This document shows positions 1 through 6,621 of a stretch of 17,754 bases of DNA, in pieces. The DNA lies in the NCBI GenBank assembly GCA_013202595.1, contig JABMPV010000435.1:1-17754 (forward strand), read 5' to 3'. The DNA comes from a bacterium. Its GTDB lineage: Bacteria > Actinomycetota > Acidimicrobiia > Spongiisociales > UBA11373. The notes under the pieces are model-generated. The model made no database searches. It was not told the origin of the DNA and saw only the letters and a list, made by a program, of their open reading frames with translations. Numbering within the stretch: the first letter of the stretch is position 1; every line of letters starts with the position of its first letter. Both the position numbers and the translations under genes were made by a program.

Positions 1-73
1 CGTCATCTGGCCGCCGTGAACGCGGCAAACGTTTGTGGTCGGGGCACTAGCGATCTCCTCGGCCGCTTCGGGC
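1..73. other. 3' flank of the L,D-transpeptidase gene, no gene seen
   Basis: No coding frame here looks real; the open frames are antisense shadows of the neighbouring gene. The stretch contains a small hairpin (GCCGC with GCGGC) followed by the 10-bp palindrome CAAACGTTTG at 25-34. Neither has a T-run typical of a terminator on the minus strand, so I assign no function. Confidence 0.4.
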
Positions 74-907
74 CTAGGTCGCTTCCTCTTTGTGGACGTC
101 CCAGATGTGAAGCGGAATGCCGACGTGGAGGTAGCCGACGAGGCTGTCGGCGTCGGTCACCGTCACCCGCACGCACCCGTGCGAAGCCGGGTAGGCAGGC
201 ACCGATCCGTATCCGTGGATTGCGTAGTAGGGCGTGAACGACCACGGGTTGTAGATGCACCACGTCGTCACAGGGTCGCAGTGCCAGCCTGTGGCGAAGT
301 GGAAGAGGTTGAAGTCGCCTCTCGGAGTCCCCGCGCTGACGAGGGTCTGCTGGTTGGGACTGAAGTAGGTGTACGAACCGCCGGACGAGATGGCCACGAT
401 CGTCTCGACCTCGCCGTCGAGGATCACATACAGGACCTGGCGGCCGATGTCGACCTCGACGCGATCCGGTTCATCCGGCCTGTCGGGGAGTTTGGGCAAC
501 TCGAAGCGTGACAGGAGCTGCCAGTCGCTCGGACCGAATGAGAAGGTCCGCTCCACGTCCATCACCTTCTTGAGGGTGACGACGCCGTAAGACACCTCCG
601 AGTCGTAGATGCCGTCGATCGGGCCCCGGTACAGGCCGCGCTCTGCGAGCGCATTCTGCAGCACGACGACATCGGGCCCCTCGGAGCCGATGTCCATGGC
701 GGGCAGTCCGATCCTCCGCTCCGGGGCCGAATCGCCTCCCGGGAGGTCCCCGAAGAACCCGGCCACCGGCACCATCCCCGCCGAGCCATACCCCACGAAC
801 GCCGGCCACGCACCATCCCGCGTCCCGTGATAGATGGTGAACTCGGCTCTGAGCGAGTCGAAGGCCCCCACCGTCTCCTTGCCATCACCGTCCCAGTCAC
901 CGGCCAC
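74..907 (-). CDS. L,D-transpeptidase, C-terminal part of a gene split by an in-frame TGA
   Basis: This is the catalytic half of a secreted peptidoglycan-crosslinking enzyme. It opens with an FG-GAP/VCBS repeat (AGDWDGDG), then has a peptidoglycan-binding domain (around 'SEGPDVVVLQNALAERGLY'), then a YkuD domain ending in the active-site motif SHGCVRV with a conserved upstream His (YAIHGYG). YkuD enzymes form 3-3 peptide crosslinks or attach proteins to peptidoglycan; that role is family knowledge. The frame opens at a GTG at 905-907, but nothing like a ribosome site precedes it. Reading upstream in the same frame crosses one TGA (917-919) into a signal peptide plus more FG-GAP repeats. I therefore read it as the downstream part of one 483-codon gene (74-1525), with the catalytic Cys near codon 451. 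Alone it would lack a secretion signal. Confidence 0.85.
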   Translation of the reverse strand: MAGDWDGDGKETVGAFDSLRAEFTIYHGTRDGAWPAFVGYGSAGMVPVAGFFGDLPGGDSAPERRIGLPAMDIGSEGPDVVVLQNALAERGLYRGPIDGIYDSEVSYGVVTLKKVMDVERTFSFGPSDWQLLSRFELPKLPDRPDEPDRVEVDIGRQVLYVILDGEVETIVAISSGGSYTYFSPNQQTLVSAGTPRGDFNLFHFATGWHCDPVTTWCIYNPWSFTPYYAIHGYGSVPAYPASHGCVRVTVTDADSLVGYLHVGIPLHIWDVHKEEAT

Positions 908-916
908 CGGACGGTC

Positions 917-1525
917 TCACCCTACATCGAGCGACACCGCACCGGCCGCGCCCGACAGGGTTCCGTCAGCCACCACAGCCACCTCGGCGACGCCATCGCC
1001 ATCCCAGTCAGCGGCGATCGCCGCTCCGTCACCCTCGAGACGCACGGGCAATTGGTCACCCGCGGTATCGAGCGGGAGCAGGAGGCGCCCGGCTCTGACC
1101 ACGGCGACCTCTTCTGCCCCGTCGCCGTCGAAGTCGCCCGCAACCGGAGTGCCGCCCGAAGGGAGAATGGATGTATAGCTGATCGAGTCGAGCGCCGTCC
1201 ACCGTGTCAACAGCCTGCCGTCGGCGAAATAGAGCGCAAGGCCGTCGATCCCGTCACCGTCCCAGTCGCCAACGAGTGGTGCGCCGCCCGGCGAGCCGAA
1301 ATGGACCATCGTGGTGCTGCCGCCGACATCCCGGAGGTACCAGTTCGAGGTGATCGGGTCGTAGAGGCCCACCGCGTCGGCTCCCCTGCCGATCAGAGAG
1401 AGCGATGCAGTGGAGAGGTCCTCGGCGCCGGCAGGCCCGGTGCCCGCAAGAACCGCCACGACCAGCGACAGGGCGACGATCAGGCGCTCAATGGCCCGTC
1501 GCCGTGCCCGTCCCGCAGTCTCCAT
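917..1525 (-). CDS. Signal peptide and FG-GAP repeats, N-terminal part of the split L,D-transpeptidase gene
   Basis: The ATG at 1523-1525 is preceded by GAGGGAGGACAGTG, giving GGAGG seven bases before the start. An upstream GTG at 1526-1528 is too close to it, and the longer frame to 1600 adds a non-signal-like tail. The product begins with an Arg-rich n-region and a hydrophobic core ending at GPAGA, a good Sec signal peptide. Three FG-GAP/VCBS units follow (VGDWDGDG, AGDFDGDG, AADWDGDG). Translation stops at TGA 917-919 in the linker before a fourth unit that continues in the same frame. As written the product is about 202 residues of partial beta-propeller without the catalytic domain. Other genes in the window use TGA as a normal stop, so recoding is unlikely; a nonsense mutation (CGA or GGA to TGA) or a base-call error fits best. 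Confidence 0.8.
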   Translation of the reverse strand: METAGRARRRAIERLIVALSLVVAVLAGTGPAGAEDLSTASLSLIGRGADAVGLYDPITSNWYLRDVGGSTTMVHFGSPGGAPLVGDWDGDGIDGLALYFADGRLLTRWTALDSISYTSILPSGGTPVAGDFDGDGAEEVAVVRAGRLLLPLDTAGDQLPVRLEGDGAAIAADWDGDGVAEVAVVADGTLSGAAGAVSLDVG

Positions 1526-1836
1526 CACTGTCCTCCCTCGATCGTCTCGCCACGATAGGCAGACACGGGGAAACCCGCTGCCCACCGGCGGCCCCGGCAC
1601 ACCAACCGGGTTCTCCGAGGTCCCGTGCGAAGGCCGAAATCGTTCGCTATCGGTAAAACTACCAGGGGGGGTCCCAACAGGCAGGGACTTTCGACCCTAC
1701 GAGCCGACGCTCCGACCCGCCATTATCCGTGGCACAGAGAGATCGACCCCGGAGGGAATCGGGGCGGTGCTCCGGCACCGAGCCAGGAACCTTCGAAGTG
1801 GATCTCCTCCTCCGGTCGTGACCGGGAACCCGCACA
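1526..1836. other. Divergent intergenic region with several hairpins
   Basis: This 311-base gap separates two divergent genes and must hold promoters for both. I see no convincing protein gene or tRNA. It contains several potential stem-loops: GGTA/TACC around AAAC at 1652-1663, GTCCC/GGGAC at 1671-1688, GGGACTTTCGACCC at 1684-1697, CCCCG/CGGGG near 1747-1764, and CGGTGC with GCACCG near 1765-1780. They lead into the strong terminator at 1823-1858. A small plus-strand RNA or a structured leader for the peptidase is possible. I could not match the sequence to a riboswitch class by eye. On the minus strand GATAAT (revcomp near 1722-1727) could be a -10 element for the transpeptidase gene. Confidence 0.45.
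1684..1697. promoter_or_regulatory. GGGACTTTCGACCC hairpin motif, copy 1
   Basis: This is an imperfect palindrome with CTTTCG at its centre. A 12/14 match (GGGTCTTTCGGCCC on the minus strand) lies in the other divergent promoter region at 11373-11386. A shorter relative (AGGCTTTCGCCT) lies at 16936-16947. Its repeated occurrence in intergenic DNA suggests an operator or RNA hairpin element; the function is unknown. Confidence 0.35.
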
Positions 1837-1858
1837 TTGTGCGGGTTCCCGTGCTTTT
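1823..1858 (+). terminator. Strong intrinsic terminator or attenuator
   Basis: A perfect 13-bp stem (1823-1835 with 1839-1851, GC-rich) is closed by a 3-base ATT loop and followed by TGCTTTT on the plus strand. No plus-strand protein gene lies upstream in the window. It therefore either ends a small RNA or leader transcribed from 1526-1822, or attenuates the peptidase gene just downstream. Its right arm covers the nominal TTG start of the peptidase frame. Confidence 0.75.
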
Positions 1859-3570
1859 GGGGGTCGATTTCGAGAGTCGTAGGCTGGGGCGCTCCCCAAG
1901 GGAGAGTCCCGGCGAGTCGATTCAAGACCTTCGCTCTCGAATCCCTGGCACCGTGGTGCGTGCTGGCCGTGATGCTCGCCGTGGCGGTCGCAGGCATGGT
2001 CCCGCCCACCGCCTCCACCGCAGACGTATCCGCCGCCGAGTTCTCCGCCGAGCGGGCGTTCGCGCACGTCGAGGTGATCGCCGCAGATCCTCGACCGATG
2101 GGATCGTTGGAGATCGAGGAGACCAGGCAGTACCTGATCGGCGAACTGCGCTCTCTGGGCCTCGAGCCCGAATTGCAGACGATCTCCGTCCGGGATTACT
2201 ACGGGGGCAACCGCCCCGTGCCAGTGGTCAACATCATCGCCAGGATCGCAGGCACGGATTCATCGGGTGCGATCGTGCTCATTGCCCACTACGACACCGT
2301 CCCCACGACCGCAGGTGCAAATGACAACGGCACTGCCGTAGGCGCCGTCCTGGAGACCGCCAGAGCAGTCCTGTCCGGCCGGCGGCCCGCCAACGATGTG
2401 ATCGTTCTGTTCACCGACGGGGAGGAACCGGCGCCACGTTTCGGCTCCACCGCGTTCGTAGAGACGCACCCGTTGGCACACGACGTTCGGCTGGTCGTCA
2501 ATCTCGAGGCGATTGGTGGAAGCGGAGCATCGGAGATGATCGAGGTCGTCGGCAACGAGGGGGCGCTGATATCTCACTATGCATCCGCCGTATCCCACCC
2601 CAGCGCATCGTCGGCACTCGACGACATCGTCGAGTTGATCGGTGGGTCGAACACCGATATCGCCCCCTTCAGGGATACGGGCAACGTTGCAGCCTTCGAG
2701 TTCGCCTACTTGCACGGTTCGCCGATCTACCACACACCCGCAGACGATCTCGCCTCGGTCCATTTGGGGAGCGTGCAGCATCACGGCACTCAAGCTCTCG
2801 GCCTGGTCCGGCACTTCGGCGACACGGATCTGACCGGTCTCGACTGCTGTGGCCAGGAGGTGTTCTTCACCATCCTCGGGCGCACCGTGGTCCACTACCC
2901 GGCAGCACTCGGGGTAGCACTGATGCTGGTCGCCTGCCTGCTGTTGGCCGGTGCGATGTGGTCTGAAGCCCGATCAGGGCGTCTGGCCGTCCGGCGGGCC
3001 CTGGCAGGGGCCGGAGTGCTGATGGCGGTCGCGATTGGAACCGGCATCGTCGTGGCGGTGGTGTGGCGGATCCTGGTCGGTTCCTTGTGGGGAAACGGCG
3101 GGCCCGGCGGATCGGCTGCCGCGATCTGGATGGGCATCTCGACGGTGATCGCCGCCGGATCGACAGCCATGCTGTGGCGGCGCCTGGAGCGCAGGTTCGG
3201 AGACAGCGAGATCGAATGGGGCGGCGTCACCCTCTGGTGGCTCATGGCACTGCTGACGAGCCTCATGGTTCCGGGGATGGGCTACCTGTTCGTCTGGCCG
3301 GTACTCGCAGCAGTCTTCGTGTCCGGCTTCCGATCGAATGTGAGGTGGGCGAGACTCGTTTCGCTGGCGGTGGTCGCCGGGGCGGGGATCGTCCTGTCCT
3401 TCCCTGTGATGGACTTCTTCTTCCAGATGGCTCAGCCCAGGCCGGGGAACGCCGACTCGCAGATCCCTGAGATCATCCTCGTCATGGGTTTCATCGTGTC
3501 GCTGCTGACGATGCTGCTCATCCCCCGCATGCGCGGTGCCCGGACTCCGGACGCTCCAGGCGGCGTCTAG
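1837..3570 (+). CDS. Membrane-anchored M28-type zinc aminopeptidase
   Basis: The product is an M28 metallopeptidase with an N-terminal membrane anchor (about residues 40-60) and a C-terminal hydrophobic region with about seven or eight membrane spans. This layout resembles Fxna/ERMP1- and Pff1-type M28 proteins. The di-zinc site is complete: H151 and D153 in AHYDTVP, D163 in ANDNG, the GEE pair at 196-197, E224 in NLEAIGG, and H299 in YHTPADD. A GMGYLFVWP segment in the membrane part is also typical. It should cleave N-terminal residues from peptides outside the membrane; the substrate is unknown. The start is uncertain. TTG at 1837 lies inside the terminator hairpin, but no start codon occurs in frame until GTG 1960 or ATG 1972, and those would drop the basic RFK stretch before the anchor. 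I kept the longest frame. Its stop overlaps the stop of the convergent ygfK-like gene. Confidence 0.88.
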   Translation: MCGFPCFWGSISRVVGWGAPQGRVPASRFKTFALESLAPWCVLAVMLAVAVAGMVPPTASTADVSAAEFSAERAFAHVEVIAADPRPMGSLEIEETRQYLIGELRSLGLEPELQTISVRDYYGGNRPVPVVNIIARIAGTDSSGAIVLIAHYDTVPTTAGANDNGTAVGAVLETARAVLSGRRPANDVIVLFTDGEEPAPRFGSTAFVETHPLAHDVRLVVNLEAIGGSGASEMIEVVGNEGALISHYASAVSHPSASSALDDIVELIGGSNTDIAPFRDTGNVAAFEFAYLHGSPIYHTPADDLASVHLGSVQHHGTQALGLVRHFGDTDLTGLDCCGQEVFFTILGRTVVHYPAALGVALMLVACLLLAGAMWSEARSGRLAVRRALAGAGVLMAVAIGTGIVVAVVWRILVGSLWGNGGPGGSAAAIWMGISTVIAAGSTAMLWRRLERRFGDSEIEWGGVTLWWLMALLTSLMVPGMGYLFVWPVLAAVFVSGFRSNVRWARLVSLAVVAGAGIVLSFPVMDFFFQMAQPRPGNADSQIPEIILVMGFIVSLLTMLLIPRMRGARTPDAPGGV

Positions 3571-5357
3571 CGCGCCAGCAGGTCTTCGGCGCGCACCGCC
3601 AGGCCGTCACCCTCCCAGGCGACCACCGTTTCCACCATGTCGCTCTCGGCCGACCCGATCGTGTTGGCCGTGATGTGAAGGCCGCCCCCCACACTGCCAC
3701 TGACCAGATATGCCTGCCTGTCTGCCTTGGCGAATCCGCGTACGTCGATGTAGAGCCTCGGCTTGATGAGGAACGGGTCCCCTCGCTCGGGACAGAAGGT
3801 TGTGCAGTTGCCGCAGTCGTTGCAGACCTCGGCCAGCACCATGTACTGCCACTTCTGCTCGAGGCCGGAATCGTCTGGTGTCGACAGGTGGATCATGGCG
3901 TCGTTGGGGCACACGGTGACGCACAGATTGCAGGACACGCAGTCCCAGACCTGGAGGTCGCTGTCGACCGAGCGGAGGCTCTTCGCCGTACCGGCTGCGG
4001 TGTAGCGCTCACCACTGCCGAGATCGACGAGCCGCGCAGCATAGGCGGCGACGGCGTCGCGATGACCCGACTGCAGCGCCTCGGAGTGCCCCCACTCGAC
4101 CCACTGATCGATCGTGGTGCAATTCGCCTGAGTCATCGCGGTCCCCAGCGCTTTGAGCATCGATGACAGATGCCCGTAGCCCCCCGGCTTGAGTAGCGCC
4201 GAGCACACCGTGACGGGAACCAGGCCGAGCCCAACGGCGGTCGCGACGTTCTCCCTGTCGATCCCCGCCGAGAACGACACGGTCACGTCTCCTCCTCCGG
4301 CACCGAGGCGGAAGGTCCCGGGAAGTGCGTCCACGAGGCGATCGAGCAGCGACACGGCGAGGACGTGCAGCGGGGCGCCCGACAGGTAGGCCTGCTCACC
4401 GGGGAGCACTCCCCTGTCGTTCTCGACGACCAGCGTGTTGGTCAGCTTCACGCCGAACGACTTGCCGCTCTCCCGTGCGAAGGACCGCAGAGAACCGATC
4501 ATGTCGAGTGCTCTGTCGAACTGGAGGTCGGCCTCGAAGGCCCCGGGATTCAGCCGGATGTGGTCGTAGCCGAGCTTGCGACCGAGCAGATCCCCAACCT
4601 CGTCGTAGCCGAGCAACGTCGGATTGAGCTTCACGACCACGTCGAGTCCGTATTCGGACATCATGTGGCGGGCGATCGCTTCGATCTCGTCGGGCGGGCA
4701 CCCGTGGAAGGTCGACAGCGTGACAGCTCCGACGATACGGTCGGGCACCACGATCTCGCGCTGCGCTGCGAACGGCTCGGGGATCTGACCCCGGAGATCA
4801 TCGACGATCTCCGAGCAATCGAGCATGGCCCGCACGAAGCCGTCCATCGACCGTGAGGTGATCCCATCGAGGTCGTATCCAATGGACATGTCGAAGGCGA
4901 ACGGTGACGCGTCACCGACGACGGAACTCAGTGGCTCCCAACCCTGAAGCAGATGCAGCATCAACCATGCCTTGGCGTACTCCTCGATGGACTGCTCGAT
5001 CCTCAGTTCCTGGCTCCACTCGACGTTGTAGCCAATGGTCTCCATGTCGATGCAGGGGCGCGGGATCTCCAGCTCGTCGAGGACCTGGACCGTCTTCAAC
5101 TCGAAGACCCGCGCACCGGCCAGCCAGCCGAGGACGATGTTCTGCGCCAATTGGGTGTGGGGCCCGGCAGCCGGACCGATCGGGGTGGCGGCGCGCGAGA
5201 CGCCGAAGTCCACGGAGAGGTCGTGAGCCTGGTCGCCCGAGAAGAACCTGCCACTCGGCATGTCGTAGACGCGATGGCGGCTCTCCCATTCGGCCGCGAT
5301 CCGGCCGAGGAGCACACGCAGTGGATAGGGGGTGAGTGCGGGACCCTTGCCTGTCAT
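3567..5357 (-). CDS. ygfK: YgfK-type iron-sulfur oxidoreductase, short form
   Basis: The 596-residue product matches E. coli YgfK through its N-terminal dihydroorotate-dehydrogenase-like barrel, for example TPIGPAAGPHTQLAQNIV, KTVQVLDELEIPRPCID, LSTFHGCPPDEIEAI, VKLNPTLLGY and KPGGYGHLS. It then passes directly to a C-terminal dicluster ferredoxin domain with two CX2CX2CX3C sets (C473/476/479/483 and C512/515/518/522). E. coli YgfK is about 1030 residues because an FAD/NAD(P)H domain lies between these parts; here that domain is absent without any visible frame break. YgfK is annotated as a putative selenate reductase subunit, but its conserved neighbours point to reductive purine breakdown. 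The ATG at 5355-5357 has AGGAGG seven bases upstream. The gene is last in the minus-strand operon, 16 bases after ssnA. Confidence 0.9.
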   Translation of the reverse strand: MTGKGPALTPYPLRVLLGRIAAEWESRHRVYDMPSGRFFSGDQAHDLSVDFGVSRAATPIGPAAGPHTQLAQNIVLGWLAGARVFELKTVQVLDELEIPRPCIDMETIGYNVEWSQELRIEQSIEEYAKAWLMLHLLQGWEPLSSVVGDASPFAFDMSIGYDLDGITSRSMDGFVRAMLDCSEIVDDLRGQIPEPFAAQREIVVPDRIVGAVTLSTFHGCPPDEIEAIARHMMSEYGLDVVVKLNPTLLGYDEVGDLLGRKLGYDHIRLNPGAFEADLQFDRALDMIGSLRSFARESGKSFGVKLTNTLVVENDRGVLPGEQAYLSGAPLHVLAVSLLDRLVDALPGTFRLGAGGGDVTVSFSAGIDRENVATAVGLGLVPVTVCSALLKPGGYGHLSSMLKALGTAMTQANCTTIDQWVEWGHSEALQSGHRDAVAAYAARLVDLGSGERYTAAGTAKSLRSVDSDLQVWDCVSCNLCVTVCPNDAMIHLSTPDDSGLEQKWQYMVLAEVCNDCGNCTTFCPERGDPFLIKPRLYIDVRGFAKADRQAYLVSGSVGGGLHITANTIGSAESDMVETVVAWEGDGLAVRAEDLLAR

Positions 5358-5373
5358 CGGATGCCCTCCTGTC

Positions 5374-6405
5374 TCACAGCCTGGCGAACAGGCGCTGTGC
5401 CTGCTCGGCGGCCTTCGCCCTGATCTCGGCTGCATCGACCCTGGTCGGGCCGTCGGTGCCGAGCACCACCTCACCATCCACCACCACTTCCACCGGCCGG
5501 ACACCCGTGGTGAAGGCCAGGTGCCACGGGTCGATGGTGCCATACGACCACGTGACGATGTCGGCTGCGGTCTCGGGCACCAGATCGCGTCCGGCCTCCA
5601 GCCACGACCAGGCGGTATCCGGTGACGCGGTCACATGGGCCGATCGGTGCATCACATACGCCAGCCGAAACTCGTCCAGCATGTCGGCGCCGATGCCGTC
5701 GGTGCCCAGTGCCACCCGGTTGGCAAAGCGGAACGGACGGGCGTAGCCGACCGCGTTGTTGAGGTTGCTGCGTGGGTTGTGGGCAATGGTCCCGGGCAGG
5801 CCGTGGTCGTCTTCGAGGTAGACGCCATGGGCGATCAGCCAATCCGCTCTGGCGAGATCCCTGATGGCTTCGGGGCCATCCCGATCCACCTCACCCTCGG
5901 CGACGTGGATGTGCACGCCGACGCCAAGATCTGCCGCCAGACCGGCGGCGGCCTCGAGCGTCTCACGTTCGCAGGTGAACGCTGCATGGATTCCCACCAT
6001 CCCTCGCCCGCCGGATCGGAGGTACCGCTCGTTCTCGGCCAGACCCCGTCTGGCGCCATCGGGACCGTGTCGGTCGGTGACACCATAGGAGGTGACCACC
6101 CTGACGCCCACCTCGGCGCACGCGTCGGCGATCACCGACAACGATCCTTCGATGGCGGCAGGCGACTCGTGATGGTCGATGATCGCGGTCGTCCCCGACT
6201 CGAGTGCTTCGAGCGCTCCGAGCATGGCCGACCAACGGATCATCTCCAGGTCGAGCGCCATGTCAAGGCGCCACCAGACCTGCTCGAGTATCCCGAGGAA
6301 CGACGTGGGGGTCTCGGGCGGGGCCGGCATCCCCCGTGCCAGCGCCGAATACAGGTGATGGTGGGCACACACCATGCCCTTCGTCGCCGCCCGGCCTTCA
6401 CCCAT
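5374..6405 (-). CDS. ssnA: SsnA-type amidohydrolase, N-terminally truncated
   Basis: From GMVCAHHHLYSALARGM onward the product aligns well with SsnA-family metal-dependent amidohydrolases (relatives of guanine and cytosine deaminases). Metal and catalytic residues are present: the H15-H17 cluster, HIHVAEGE (165-172), H193, and D236 in GTDGIGAD. The family motif TAIIDHHESP is also there. E. coli SsnA has about 442 residues, with about 55 before the equivalent of GMVC; here only about ten remain. The missing part is the first half of the beta-sandwich. The upstream DNA is a tandem copy of the preceding gene's 3' end. The ATG at 6403-6405 has no clear ribosome site; an in-frame GTG at 6412-6414 overlaps the TGA of the last repeat unit and could start by coupling. 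It may be a pseudogene or misfolded product; the frame is otherwise intact. Confidence 0.82.
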   Translation of the reverse strand: MGEGRAATKGMVCAHHHLYSALARGMPAPPETPTSFLGILEQVWWRLDMALDLEMIRWSAMLGALEALESGTTAIIDHHESPAAIEGSLSVIADACAEVGVRVVTSYGVTDRHGPDGARRGLAENERYLRSGGRGMVGIHAAFTCERETLEAAAGLAADLGVGVHIHVAEGEVDRDGPEAIRDLARADWLIAHGVYLEDDHGLPGTIAHNPRSNLNNAVGYARPFRFANRVALGTDGIGADMLDEFRLAYVMHRSAHVTASPDTAWSWLEAGRDLVPETAADIVTWSYGTIDPWHLAFTTGVRPVEVVVDGEVVLGTDGPTRVDAAEIRAKAAEQAQRLFARL

Positions 6406-6424
6406 GTCACTCACACCCCGACTG

Positions 6425-6621
6425 CCGCGTTGAAGTCCTCGATACGCCGGTCGATTTCCGGCGTCCTCGCCCAGATCCCACCAGAATCCATCAAACCCCA
6501 ACCTCCGCGTTGAAGTCCTCGATACGCCGGTCGATTTCCGGCGTCCTCGCCCAGATCCCACCAGAATCCATCAAACCCCAACCTCCGCGTTGAAGTCCTC
6601 GATTCGCCGGTCGATTTCCGG
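6425..6621. repeat. 80-bp tandem duplication of the PLP gene 3' end
   Basis: Positions 6425-6504 and 6505-6584 are identical over 80 bases. A third, partial copy (6585-6621, one mismatch in 37 bases) is the last coding stretch of the PLP enzyme gene. On the minus strand each unit carries codons for PEIDRRIEDFNA(E/A)VGV and a TGA. Each TGA overlaps an ATG (TGATG), so each unit is a closed 26-codon mini-ORF beginning MDSGGIWARTP. The unit nearest ssnA ends NAAVGV with two synonymous changes as well. The array sits exactly where the 5' end of ssnA is missing. Confidence 0.95.

Noticed and set aside
35..511. Plus-strand 158-codon frame opposite the L,D-transpeptidase
   Set aside because: It is antisense to the YkuD domain and has no recognisable features of its own.
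917..919. TGA as selenocysteine or recoded sense codon
   Set aside because: No Sec-insertion hairpin context or selenoprotein family match, and several genes in the window end normally in TGA.
1640..1822. Known riboswitch (c-di-GMP, c-di-AMP) in the divergent leader
   Set aside because: Hairpins are present but I could not match the conserved core sequences of these classes by eye.
6425..6621. CRISPR array
   Set aside because: The units are 80-bp back-to-back copies of coding sequence without unique spacers, and there are no cas genes.
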